A DNA stretch of 64,000 bases from Coprobacillus cateniformis (GTDB taxonomy: Bacteria; Bacillota_I; Bacilli_A; Erysipelotrichales; Coprobacillaceae), in contig NZ_WSNW01000001.1 of NCBI RefSeq assembly GCF_009767585.1, positions 744,001-808,000 on the forward strand, written 5' to 3'. The translations under genes and the position numbers were made by a program. Positions 28,028 to 37,175 of the stretch are shown in pieces. The notes below the pieces were generated by a model. It saw nothing but the letters and a program-made list of their open reading frames with translations, searched no databases and had not been told where the DNA came from. Position 1 is the first letter of the stretch. Each line of letters starts with the position of its first letter.

Positions 28028-29956
28028 TTATTGATTAATACTTTTTATAAATTCATCTTTTGTGTTCATTTTAAAATATTTTTCAACATCTTTTCTTTCT
28101 CGAATGAATTGATAAAGTTCTCCTAAAAGATTTCTTACATTTGCTTTATCTTTTTGATTGATATTGATTAAAGCCACAACATCAATCTTTTTATCATTCC
28201 ATAATATCTTATGTTTTAAATTAACAATAACTATTTTTGTTTCTCGTGTATATTCAATCGATGCATGAGGAATGGCAACTCCTGAATCCAATGCAGTCGT
28301 CCCTATTTTTTCACGTTCTAAAATAGATTTTTCAAATCCCTCTTTCACATATCCAGCTGAATATAACTTTTCCATCACAAACTTTAAACACTCATCTTTA
28401 TTCTTGAATTCCATATCCCAAAAAATCATTTTCTCTTCAATATATTGTTTTAAATATTGAAAGTGCTCAATTTCTCTTTCATAGTCATCTTTATAAAAGA
28501 AATTTGCATATTTCTCTGTGATCTTTTTTAAATCTGAATTGGATATCAATGCACTCACTTTAATGATAGGAATATCTTCAATATCTAAATCAATTGTTGA
28601 AATAATCAAATCTATTTTCCTTAAATCACGCTTCTTTAAGGCATGGTATGTTGTAATTTCAAGAGTATCTTGAGCAGGAATCGCTTTTTGAATTTTATGA
28701 AAGATTAATTCTGATGTTCCAATCCCACTTAAACACACTATTAATATTTTTTTACCACCTTTATTTCTTTCTAAAGCAACTTGGAAATAAACTGTCAAAA
28801 AAGCAATTTCATCTTCCGTTAAAATGACCTGATATTGAGATTCAATTTTATAGACACTATGTGCGATAATTGAAAACAATATAGAATACTGTGTCTGGAT
28901 TTCATGTAGTAAAGGATTCTTAATATTGGCATTCATACGCAATCTATAGATCATAGGTGTAAAATGAAACAAGAGACTTTTGAGCAGCTTCTGGTCTTGA
29001 TTAAGATTCACTTTTAAGATTTCACTCAATTGATTGATAAGTTCTTGAATGGAACTTAAATATATTGGATTGACTGGAACTTCTTTTATCTTTATTTTTA
29101 AAGCCATCAATTGTTTATTTATATAATCAACATCTTGACTTTCATAAACGATTTGAAACTGACTACAAATACGTTTTAAAAGTTCTTCTGCTAATATATA
29201 AGAATCTAAATATTTCATTTCTTCAAATAAAAAATCTTTTTCAATATATGGGTGTTTGCCATACTTCAGTCTTGATATAAAAACAATTAATGTTATGAAC
29301 ATACGCCTTGAATACTTATGAGAAACATGAAGCTGATACTCACCAATAAATTCATGAAATATCTGATAAACACCATCAACAATCTCGCCTTCTATAAATA
29401 ATTTTAAGAGAGATAAATCTTCTTTTTGTAATGTGTCTTCACTTCTTTTCTTCTTTAATGAAAGTCGTTCTTCTAAATACGTGACTTGACAAAGTTGTTT
29501 GTGATATTCATCACCAATAACGTATGTTCCTTTTTTATCAGAAACAAGCTGAATAGAATATTTCTTAAAGAAATGTTGGATTTTTTCTAAATCCTTTGTA
29601 ATAGAAGATGTACTCACCATAAAATAATCAGATAGTTTTTGATAAGTCAATGTTTGTTCTTCGAGAATGAGTTTTTGAATAATAATAAGTTGCCTTTCTA
29701 ATGTACTTAAAACCTCTACACCATTAAGTGAATGTAATAAGTCTATCTTATCTTTTTGTGAACCAATCAATCGAATTCCTCTTCCCTGTACTTTATGAAC
29801 ATATAAATCACTATCTTTGAGTTCTTCTTCTATGAACTCTAAATAATTAAAAATGGTTCTTGTAGAAACATTTAGGCCCAAAGCAAAGAAGGATACTGTT
29901 TGATAATCATCTTCTTCAATCATTTTTTCAATTAACTGAATAGCTTTTTTATTCAT
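28028..29956 (-). CDS. PRD-containing PTS-regulated transcriptional activator (MtlR/LicR type)
   Basis: The 642-residue protein has an N-terminal HTH_11 domain, a second Mga-like helix-turn-helix (LTYQKLSDYFMVSTSSITKDL), two PRD regions (about residues 170-390), a IIB-like domain with ILIVCLSGIGTSELIF (near residue 405) and a C-terminal EIIA-2 domain with GVAIPHASIEYT. Such proteins activate PTS operons and are controlled by phosphorylation from HPr and EII proteins. It is the first gene of the IIB-epimerase-IIA-IIC operon and should control it. Confidence 0.9.
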   Translation of the reverse strand: MNKKAIQLIEKMIEEDDYQTVSFFALGLNVSTRTIFNYLEFIEEELKDSDLYVHKVQGRGIRLIGSQKDKIDLLHSLNGVEVLSTLERQLIIIQKLILEEQTLTYQKLSDYFMVSTSSITKDLEKIQHFFKKYSIQLVSDKKGTYVIGDEYHKQLCQVTYLEERLSLKKKRSEDTLQKEDLSLLKLFIEGEIVDGVYQIFHEFIGEYQLHVSHKYSRRMFITLIVFISRLKYGKHPYIEKDFLFEEMKYLDSYILAEELLKRICSQFQIVYESQDVDYINKQLMALKIKIKEVPVNPIYLSSIQELINQLSEILKVNLNQDQKLLKSLLFHFTPMIYRLRMNANIKNPLLHEIQTQYSILFSIIAHSVYKIESQYQVILTEDEIAFLTVYFQVALERNKGGKKILIVCLSGIGTSELIFHKIQKAIPAQDTLEITTYHALKKRDLRKIDLIISTIDLDIEDIPIIKVSALISNSDLKKITEKYANFFYKDDYEREIEHFQYLKQYIEEKMIFWDMEFKNKDECLKFVMEKLYSAGYVKEGFEKSILEREKIGTTALDSGVAIPHASIEYTRETKIVIVNLKHKILWNDKKIDVVALININQKDKANVRNLLGELYQFIRERKDVEKYFKMNTKDEFIKSINQ

Positions 29957-30076
29957 AAATATCCTCCTTTCTACACATTTTATTTTATCACTTTTTGTCG
30001 AAATTGATATCTCAATTCACTTCATCATCAATCATGCAAAAAAAGAATATATATAATAACCACTATACAAACGAGT

Positions 30077-30107
30077 AAAAAAAAGTAACATCACGTATGA
30101 TGTCACT
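30077..30107 (-). terminator. Terminator after the HAD-acetyltransferase gene
   Basis: AGTAACATCA (30084-30093) pairs with TGATGTCACT (30098-30107) with one mismatch-free wobble, loop CGTA, followed on the minus strand by a run of eight T residues. Confidence 0.85.
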
Positions 30108-30174
30108 TCTCAACAATCCATATCTTATATATAATTCATCTTTATAATCACATAAAAATAAATATTTAATCAAT

Positions 30175-31527
30175 TTACTCAATTTCTTTAACGACACGAC
30201 AAGGGTTCCCAAATGCTACAACATTTTTAGGAATATCTTTATTTACAACACTTCCAGCCCCAATAACTGAGCCACTTCCAATTGTCACACCAGGTAACAC
30301 CACAACATTCGCCCCTAACCAAACATTATCTCCAATTGTAATTGGTTTTGCTTTTTCATAACCAGCATTTCTTTTTTTATAATTTAAAGGATGAATAGCT
30401 GTGTATAAACCAACTGATGGACCAATAAAAACATTATCTCCAATCGTAATCTTTGCACCATCCATAAAATAAGCATTGGAATTAACAAAAATATTTTTAC
30501 CAAGTTGAATATATGGTCCACAATCACATAAAAAAGGTGGAACAATTTCTAGATTCTCAACTTTGGCTTGAAAAATGTCCTCAAGAATGCTCTGACGCTG
30601 TTTTAATTCTAAAGGATCTGTTTGATTATATCGATAACAAAGATGATGCGTATTCAATCTATCCTTAACAACTTTTGGATCATGATTAGCGTCATACCAC
30701 ATTCCAAGTAATGCTTTTTCTCTTTCAGTCACTTCAGGAATATCAAAGAGTTCTAACAATGTTTGAATAACGCCATGTTGATTATTTGATGGAACAACGC
30801 GATAAGCAACTTCCTTAATCGCTTGACTTCCATTATCCATTGCAAATCCATATTTCACTTTTTCAATCATTTCCTTGTCATTACCACCATCACCAAATGC
30901 TACACACTCGTCTAATGAGATATGATATCGTTGACAGAGAAATTCAATTGCTGATCCTTTATGAAAACCAGGAACAATTAAATCAATGCTTCCATGCCCG
31001 CTTGATACAGGCTGAATAACATGGCCTAAATCTTGAATAAGGTCTTTTAAGATATCTTCTGTTTCATTTTCAGGTACCATTAAAGCAATTTTTAAGATTG
31101 TATCATTGATTTCTTTTAATGATTCAATGATTTCTAAACGATAATAATATTTTGAATAACAATCATAAAATTCTTGATCCCCATTTAAAAGATAAGCAGA
31201 TTTCATTCCACATAAACATATACGAATATGTTTATTTCTTTGTAATCTTTGAATAATAATATCTAGATTTTCATAAGGAATTTCATTATGAAAAATGTCT
31301 TGTTTATTTTCAATAATCAATGCACCATTTTCACTAATATAAGTGAGTTCATCTTGGAAATCATCAAAAAAAGATTTTAATTGATAATATTGATTTCCAC
31401 TTGCAACAACAAAGTGTATTTCATTTCTTTTCAAATATTGATAAATTTTTCTAAAGATACTTCTTTGATAATTCATTTGAGAATCCAAAAAAGTTCCATC
31501 CATATCTACCGCTATAAGTTTAATCAT
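30175..31527 (-). CDS. Fusion of HAD (Cof-type) phosphatase and sugar O-acetyltransferase
   Basis: A single open frame of 450 residues encodes two enzymes. Residues 1-262 are a Cof-type HAD phosphatase with the nucleophile in AVDMDGTFLDS, the Lys of motif III region (GFHKGSAIEFL) and motif IV FGDGGND. From about residue 268 (EREKALLGMWYDANHDP) a maltose/galactoside O-acetyltransferase begins: left-handed beta-helix hexapeptides (ITIGDNVFIGPSVGLY, ITIGDNVWLGANVVVLPG) and the catalytic His in AIHPLNY. The second part alone has the full normal length of a Maa/LacA enzyme. It is monocistronic. Either part could detoxify surplus sugar phosphates and sugars; the link suggests dephosphorylation followed by acetylation. 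Confidence 0.88.
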   Translation of the reverse strand: MIKLIAVDMDGTFLDSQMNYQRSIFRKIYQYLKRNEIHFVVASGNQYYQLKSFFDDFQDELTYISENGALIIENKQDIFHNEIPYENLDIIIQRLQRNKHIRICLCGMKSAYLLNGDQEFYDCYSKYYYRLEIIESLKEINDTILKIALMVPENETEDILKDLIQDLGHVIQPVSSGHGSIDLIVPGFHKGSAIEFLCQRYHISLDECVAFGDGGNDKEMIEKVKYGFAMDNGSQAIKEVAYRVVPSNNQHGVIQTLLELFDIPEVTEREKALLGMWYDANHDPKVVKDRLNTHHLCYRYNQTDPLELKQRQSILEDIFQAKVENLEIVPPFLCDCGPYIQLGKNIFVNSNAYFMDGAKITIGDNVFIGPSVGLYTAIHPLNYKKRNAGYEKAKPITIGDNVWLGANVVVLPGVTIGSGSVIGAGSVVNKDIPKNVVAFGNPCRVVKEIE

Positions 31528-31643
31528 CTTATCTACTCCTTTTTATAATATTAGTATTATAATCTAAATATCAACGCATGAAAACAAATATCAGATGATT
31601 TTCAAGACTTGAAATTATTAACCCACTGATTGAGAAAAGGAAC

Positions 31644-34313
31644 TTATTCTAAAGCCCCTTTCACCTTCTTTTTTGTTAAACAGCGCTCTTGTCGGTTTGC
31701 TAAAGCATGTATTCTTCCTTGTAACAAGATTTGTCTCCCTTGAGTATTTCGTGTATAAATAACATCATATCTTCCAATAAAGGGTTTCATATATTGAGCA
31801 AATATCTGGGCATCTTCTTTACGTTTCGCAAAAATTTCTGGAATAACAAAATAACCTTCCATTTTACGTTTCTTTCTTGATTTATATAAAATATATCTCT
31901 GATTATCAATTTCTCCAAAAAATTCATATACACATTTAGCAAATAATGTCTTATCATGACCAGTCCCACCAGCTAAGTAAACAACATGATAAATCCCCAT
32001 TAATTCAGTCTTAACAATGCAATGAAGTGATTCTAACTGTCCCGTTGCCTGCATAGCCTGGAGAATACCTTGTCCAAATATTTGTAAACGTGATAAAGGA
32101 TTTTTATATAGCACAATCTTTTTAGCAAATATAAATAAACAATAAAGTACGATAAAAAGATAAAGTCCCAAAATGATAGCCATTGTTCCTAAAATAGGTA
32201 ACAAACTTATTCCCAGTATCATTCCTAAAACACCACAGATCAATGTCATGATAAAATGTCTAATCGCATCTGTTAAAATAACTGCTGTGATCATTTTTTC
32301 TTTAACCTCTACATCTTCAACCACTTCCATTTTATCATATACAGCCAAAGATTGATTCCAACGTTTTTTTAAATGATCCCTATTTGATGATAATTGTAAC
32401 ATTTGTTTATTTGTCAATTGAATATTATGCTGGTTCAAAGGTAATTTGATGGCAGTTAAACGTTCTGTTCCATTTTCAATAATATTATCAGTATAATGTA
32501 ATCCTAAGAAATGTTCCATACGACGACATAATGTCTGATAGTCTTCACTTGCTTCTAAACCTTCTAAAGTTTTCGCCTTCTGAGGGTCAACACAAACCAA
32601 ATGCCATATATGACTTGTTTTCTGTGGATTATTTGTGAAAGTACGTATTGCTCTTCCACGCATCTGATTACTTAACATAAAAGAGCCAACAAAACTAGCA
32701 AGTATAAGAGTATTGACACAAGGGGAATCCCATCCCTCTCCAAGCAGTGATTTTGTTCCAATTAAGACCTGTATATAACCCATTTCAAACAACGAACTCA
32801 CTGCCCCTACTATAGAATGATTATTTCCACTCATATTGACTTTTACATATTCATTTTGACTTATACATCCAAGAGATTCAAAAGAAATTCTTTCAGGTTC
32901 TTCAACAAGCATTTTTAATTTTTCTTTTGCATGACTAGGAATAATCACCATCGTACCACAGAGAACTCCCAATTGGATATTCTCCTGCTGATTTTCATTT
33001 TCTCTTCTTAATAATTCAAAAAATGGTAAAACCCCTAAATTATGAACATCCCTTGAATCATCACCAACTGCTTTTTCATATTCACTGCGTATATAATCTG
33101 TTAAGATTAATAATCTTAAATCATCTTTCATACATTTGTATTCATGAAAAACAATATCTTTTATACTGTCACATTTACCAACTGATTTCACTAACATTTT
33201 TTCAATTGCCTGATTCACAACAATAGTCACTTGATTTCTTTCAATAAAACCTAGAGACTTTAATTCTTTGATAAGTTCCTTTTGATAATCTTCATCTATA
33301 TGATATGAAAATGTATCATCATATAATAACCCTTGTAATAAAATCTGTAACCATTTCACTGACATCTTTTCTAACTGTTTATAACCTAAAATCTGTTTAA
33401 ATTGGGTTGGATAACTTAACTTCTTTTCTTCTAAATAAATAAGTAGTGCTGATAAATATTCTGGCTTTTCTAATAAATGATCTAAATCAATATGTCCATG
33501 TAAACATTGATGTGACTGAATAACAGATTGAAACTGTAAATCGTTCATGATTCTTTGAAGAAGAACTTCTCCATTTTCTTTGAATACTTTAATCTCCTGT
33601 TGTTCTTCTTTTGTTGGATAATTAAAATAAACATAATCTTGATGAGGACATAGACTCCCCTCCTTTACCAATTCAGGGACAGTTATTTCTTCATCAATTT
33701 CACCACACATATCAATGTAACGAGTCCACATAGATAGCGAAGAATCATATGGTGGAGTCGCAGTTAAAGCAATCGTATAATCCCACTTTAATTCCTTTTT
33801 AAATGTTTCTAATGATTTCCACCATTCATTACGTAAATGATGACACTCATCTAAACATATTGTTTGTATTTTAGCATCTTGAATTGCCTGTAAGAGATGA
33901 TAATCGTGATAATCAACTTCTTCTTTTCTCTTTATTCCCTCATCATCTTCTTCAACAAGTTCTCCCTGATATCCTGACATGGCACTATGGATCGCTTGAT
34001 ATGTTGTCACTGTAATAAGTTTTAAATCTTTAATATCCTGTGATATGTAGTTGCTTGCTACAATACCTTGACATAAAAAGGCTTCTTCAATTCTCTCTAC
34101 CCATTGTTCTCGTATTGTTATTGTTGGAACAAGAATAATAGCTGGTTGATCTAATAAACGAATCAATTCAATGCCCAGTGTTGTTTTTCCAGAACCAGGA
34201 GCTGCAACAATATGCACTTTTCCATCACGTTTATATTCTAAAAAATGGTCTAATACTCTTTTTTGATAAGAACGCCACTCTCCACGAAACTCTAATATAT
34301 GATCATATAACAT
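31644..34313 (-). CDS. SF2 DEAD/DEAH-type helicase with two C-terminal membrane segments
   Basis: The 889-residue protein has the SF2 motifs: Walker A APGSGKTTLG (38-47), DECHH as motif II (155-159), TATPP as motif III (184-188), and in the second lobe GTKSLLGEGWDSPCVNTLIL and the motif VI-like QMRGRAIR (550-557). A long helical insert (about 250-390) separates the lobes. At about 686-731 there are two adjacent hydrophobic segments (FIMTLICGVLGMILGISLL and the next, MAIILGLYLFIVLYCLFIF), then a basic soluble tail. A helicase tethered to the membrane is unusual. Substrate and role are unknown; phage or plasmid DNA handling is a possibility. Confidence 0.82.
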   Translation of the reverse strand: MLYDHILEFRGEWRSYQKRVLDHFLEYKRDGKVHIVAAPGSGKTTLGIELIRLLDQPAIILVPTITIREQWVERIEEAFLCQGIVASNYISQDIKDLKLITVTTYQAIHSAMSGYQGELVEEDDEGIKRKEEVDYHDYHLLQAIQDAKIQTICLDECHHLRNEWWKSLETFKKELKWDYTIALTATPPYDSSLSMWTRYIDMCGEIDEEITVPELVKEGSLCPHQDYVYFNYPTKEEQQEIKVFKENGEVLLQRIMNDLQFQSVIQSHQCLHGHIDLDHLLEKPEYLSALLIYLEEKKLSYPTQFKQILGYKQLEKMSVKWLQILLQGLLYDDTFSYHIDEDYQKELIKELKSLGFIERNQVTIVVNQAIEKMLVKSVGKCDSIKDIVFHEYKCMKDDLRLLILTDYIRSEYEKAVGDDSRDVHNLGVLPFFELLRRENENQQENIQLGVLCGTMVIIPSHAKEKLKMLVEEPERISFESLGCISQNEYVKVNMSGNNHSIVGAVSSLFEMGYIQVLIGTKSLLGEGWDSPCVNTLILASFVGSFMLSNQMRGRAIRTFTNNPQKTSHIWHLVCVDPQKAKTLEGLEASEDYQTLCRRMEHFLGLHYTDNIIENGTERLTAIKLPLNQHNIQLTNKQMLQLSSNRDHLKKRWNQSLAVYDKMEVVEDVEVKEKMITAVILTDAIRHFIMTLICGVLGMILGISLLPILGTMAIILGLYLFIVLYCLFIFAKKIVLYKNPLSRLQIFGQGILQAMQATGQLESLHCIVKTELMGIYHVVYLAGGTGHDKTLFAKCVYEFFGEIDNQRYILYKSRKKRKMEGYFVIPEIFAKRKEDAQIFAQYMKPFIGRYDVIYTRNTQGRQILLQGRIHALANRQERCLTKKKVKGALE

Positions 34314-34487
34314 AATATCCCTCCATCGTTATATTCATCTTATCATAATTAAGTCTCTTTTTGTTTTTTAACGGGAAAAAAGTCTCTTATAAATAAAGAA
34401 TACATTTGTCTATATAGTTTATTGTCTTAAAATATATAGTGAATTATCCTTGTAAACATCTTATATTACATATTTTGCCTATCTTGT

Positions 34488-34557
34488 AAAAGATGCAAGA
34501 AGTCTACGACCAACTTCTTGCTCCCTGTCATATGTAACATACTTTTTTGCATCTTTT
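34488..34557. other. Unassigned structured element upstream of the helicase gene
   Basis: Within the 351-bp gene-free interval 34314-34664, AAAAGATGCAA (34488-34498) can pair with TTGCATCTTTT (34547-34557), and overlapping it GCAAGAAGT (34495-34503) can pair with ACTTCTTGC (34513-34521). The two pairings are mutually exclusive because they share GCAA. It could be part of the helicase 5' leader on the minus strand or a small RNA on either strand. I see no known family. Confidence 0.4.
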
Positions 34558-34609
34558 TAAAAAAAAGAAGTCAAACAAACAGATATTCATGATATCTATT
34601 CATTTGACT
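34558..34609 (-). terminator. Terminator after the first ChbG-like gene
   Basis: On the minus strand a long stem formed by AGTCAAATGAATAGATAT and ATATCTGTTTGTTTGACT (one mismatch plus wobble) is followed by a run of eight T residues. It lies 55 bp past the deacetylase stop codon. Confidence 0.85.
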
Positions 34610-34664
34610 CCAAGAATTTCTGCACTTTGTGATAAAATTGATTAAACACATAAACCTGTTTAAA

Positions 34665-35426
34665 TTATTTGACCAAATCTCTAAATGAAATCACTTCTAC
34701 CCCTTCTTGATCTAACCATTCTTTTAATTTTGTACTTGTTACCAAGGTATAATCTTTTAAACGTTCATCTATCATTGATGAAGTCACTGATAAATCATAA
34801 TCAATAAATCCTGGATGTGTCACAAGTAAATTCAATCCATCTTTTATTTGATAATCTCCCTTTATAAACATATCTTCAAAATGGTTATTATGTTGTTGAT
34901 AATATTCATATTGTTTCATTGCTTGCTCATGAATAGACTTATCAAAACATTTATCATATATGCATACTGGAACCTGATATTCTTGATAAACTCTTAAAAC
35001 TGCATTAATGAGTTCTGGAACTTCTAAAACATGTAAGTCAATATACTCAGGTAACTGTCCTACCCAGTCAATATATCTTTCTATTTGATACTTTGCTTCT
35101 AAATATGCTTCATCTTCATTAAATAATACTTCACCTTTAATAAGCTGTTCTCTTCTGAAACGACTAGAGATAAAAACACCATTTTCATCAACTAATGTTG
35201 GAATTTGATCAATTGGTGCTAATGCTTTTCCATTGGTTACATTTACATGCAAACCTAAGCATAATCCTTTATGTTTCTTTGCAAGTAGGATAGCTTCTTT
35301 AGCATAAGGCATATTGATCATAATGGCCATACTATTGACAATACCTTTTTCATAAGCTGATAGCATTCCCAAAGTCACACCTTCACTATATCCTAAATCA
35401 TCACCACGTACTAATAATTTTTTCAT
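34665..35426 (-). CDS. ChbG/HpnK (YdjC)-family carbohydrate deacetylase, paralogue 1
   Basis: The 253-residue protein starts with the family signature KLLVRGDDLGYSEGVTLGML (metal-binding Asp pair) and contains LCLGLHVNVTNGKAL and YIDLHVLEVPELINAV, which supply the metal histidine positions, and a late LLVTHPGFIDYDL block. Family members remove N-acetyl groups from chitooligosaccharides or related amino sugars. Here HxxxH elements are slightly altered: DLHVLE replaces the usual DSHHH, so activity may differ. It is transcribed alone, 140 bp from the glycerol operon. Confidence 0.85.
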   Translation of the reverse strand: MKKLLVRGDDLGYSEGVTLGMLSAYEKGIVNSMAIMINMPYAKEAILLAKKHKGLCLGLHVNVTNGKALAPIDQIPTLVDENGVFISSRFRREQLIKGEVLFNEDEAYLEAKYQIERYIDWVGQLPEYIDLHVLEVPELINAVLRVYQEYQVPVCIYDKCFDKSIHEQAMKQYEYYQQHNNHFEDMFIKGDYQIKDGLNLLVTHPGFIDYDLSVTSSMIDERLKDYTLVTSTKLKEWLDQEGVEVISFRDLVK

Positions 35427-35568
35427 ATACTACCTCTATTCTTTCTTAGAATTATATCTTTATTGATATATTTTTCATTCATAATATCTACAAAACATAT
35501 TCCTCGTTAACACTAATCGTCTTTCAAATTTAATCTTAATGTATGTCCTCATAAACAAAATGAGTTCT

Positions 35569-35946
35569 TTAATCAACTCTCTTCATACTGCGACTGGCAA
35601 TCATATCAATACCTAATCCAAAAATATCTTTGACAATAATATCTTTTTCATGAACAGGAGCAGTCACAACAACTTCTTTAAGTAATTTCATTGTTTCTTC
35701 TATCTTATCAAATGGTATTGGAGCAGAAGATATAACTGGTATTTGATGATAAATAGCATTTTTAATCACAACCGTTGTTGTTAACATACGTGTTGGATGA
35801 GTCATTTCAGCAATTGCATACTGCTTACCTCTTGGACAAGTATTTCCACTCACTTCAATTTCTTCACCATCTTGCCTGATTGTTAGATGACAGCCAATTG
35901 GACAAGTGATACAAACCATCTCTTTTAACATACTTTCACTTCCCAT
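35569..35946 (-). CDS. DUF1667 protein of the glycerol oxidation operon
   Basis: The 125-residue protein has the DUF1667 cysteine pattern: MVCITCPIGCHLTI and GNTCPRGKQYAIAE, four cysteines likely to bind an iron-sulfur or other metal centre, then the TTTVVIKNA block. The start at 35946 has AAGGAG 7 bases upstream, inside the end of the preceding oxidoreductase gene, giving a 22-base overlap; an ATG at 35931 is an alternative. Gene order glpK - FAD enzyme - FAD enzyme - DUF1667 is common in Firmicutes, and the protein is thought to accompany anaerobic glycerol-3-phosphate dehydrogenase. Confidence 0.88.
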   Translation of the reverse strand: MGSESMLKEMVCITCPIGCHLTIRQDGEEIEVSGNTCPRGKQYAIAEMTHPTRMLTTTVVIKNAIYHQIPVISSAPIPFDKIEETMKLLKEVVVTAPVHEKDIIVKDIFGLGIDMIASRSMKRVD

Positions 35947-37175
35947 TCTATATCTCCTTGAATTTGTGACAAATCACTAGCTTTTAAAACGACTTTTTCC
36001 ATTTCTGCTGGTGCAACACTGCGTTTTTTCACAATCTTTTGAAATTCACCACTTTTTATAATAATTTGACAATTCTTATGTGGTGCCTGTACCCTTAATG
36101 AGCATTCTATATCTCCTTGAGCATGTTCATGGATGATTTGAGGTAAAACATAAGAAATTCCATCTTTAGCAATTTGATTGAAAACATTTCCAGTCGTAGT
36201 TTTTCCTGAGATATATTGAACTGCATAATAACCTGCTTTATTGGCTTCAGATGTCACAAAGTCAACAAGATCGTGAACATGTAAAACATTACCACATGCA
36301 AAAATACCAGGAATGGATGTCATATAACATTCATCAACAATAGCCCCTTTTGTTTGGGGATGAATTTTGATACCAGCATCCTCACTTAATTTATTTTCTG
36401 GTATCAGACCAACTGATAATAATAAAGTATCAACCTCAAACTCTTTTTCAGTATCAGGTATAATTTGACGCTTTTCATCGACAGCTGAAATAATCACCTT
36501 TTCAAGGTTATCTTTTCCAACTATTTTTGTTATTGTATGACTTAAATAAAGAGGAATATCAAAGTCTTCAAGACATTGTTTGATATTTCGTGCCAACCCA
36601 TTAGAATAAGGCATTACCTCAGCAACTCCTAAAACCTTTGCACCCTCAAGTGTCATTCTCCTTGCCATAATTAAACCAATATCTCCACTTCCTAAAATAA
36701 AGACTTTTTTCCCAACTAAATAGCCATCAAGATTCAAAAATTTTTGGGCTTGTCCAGCATTATAAATTCCATTTGGACGTGTTCCTTTAATATCAATAGC
36801 ACCACGTGTTCTTTCACGACAACCCATAGCTAAAATAATGGCTTTTGCTTGAATCTCAATATATCCTTTTTTTGGAGAAACAACAGTTAGTGTTCGATCA
36901 TCTCGCATCTCAATGACAGTACTCTCTAACCAAATTTCAATATCCGGATTATCCTCCACACGATCAATAAAACGCTGGGCGTAACCTGGTCCACTCAATT
37001 CTTCTTTAAAAGTATGAAGCCCAAAACCATTGTGGATACATTGTTGTAAAATTCCCCCACATTCAACACCTTGTTCAATAATTAAAACATCATGGCACCC
37101 ATTTTGACTCGCTTCATAAGCTGCTGCCAGTCCAGCACTTCCGCCACCAATAATCACTATATCATGTGTTTCCAT
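35925..37175 (-). CDS. FAD/NAD(P)-dependent oxidoreductase, glycerol-3-phosphate operon
   Basis: The 416-residue protein has an N-terminal dinucleotide motif (IVIIGGGSAGLAAAYEASQNG), a second one in the middle (KKVFILGSGDIGLIMARRMTLEG) and the FAD-binding GIFACGNVLHVHDLVDFV. It resembles the pyridine nucleotide-disulphide oxidoreductase partner of anaerobic GlpA-like enzymes and of opine dehydrogenases. It starts one base inside the end of the upstream gene (TAATG). It probably passes electrons from glycerol-3-phosphate oxidation to NAD or another carrier together with the DUF1667 protein. Confidence 0.85.
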   Translation of the reverse strand: METHDIVIIGGGSAGLAAAYEASQNGCHDVLIIEQGVECGGILQQCIHNGFGLHTFKEELSGPGYAQRFIDRVEDNPDIEIWLESTVIEMRDDRTLTVVSPKKGYIEIQAKAIILAMGCRERTRGAIDIKGTRPNGIYNAGQAQKFLNLDGYLVGKKVFILGSGDIGLIMARRMTLEGAKVLGVAEVMPYSNGLARNIKQCLEDFDIPLYLSHTITKIVGKDNLEKVIISAVDEKRQIIPDTEKEFEVDTLLLSVGLIPENKLSEDAGIKIHPQTKGAIVDECYMTSIPGIFACGNVLHVHDLVDFVTSEANKAGYYAVQYISGKTTTGNVFNQIAKDGISYVLPQIIHEHAQGDIECSLRVQAPHKNCQIIIKSGEFQKIVKKRSVAPAEMEKVVLKASDLSQIQGDIEWEVKVC

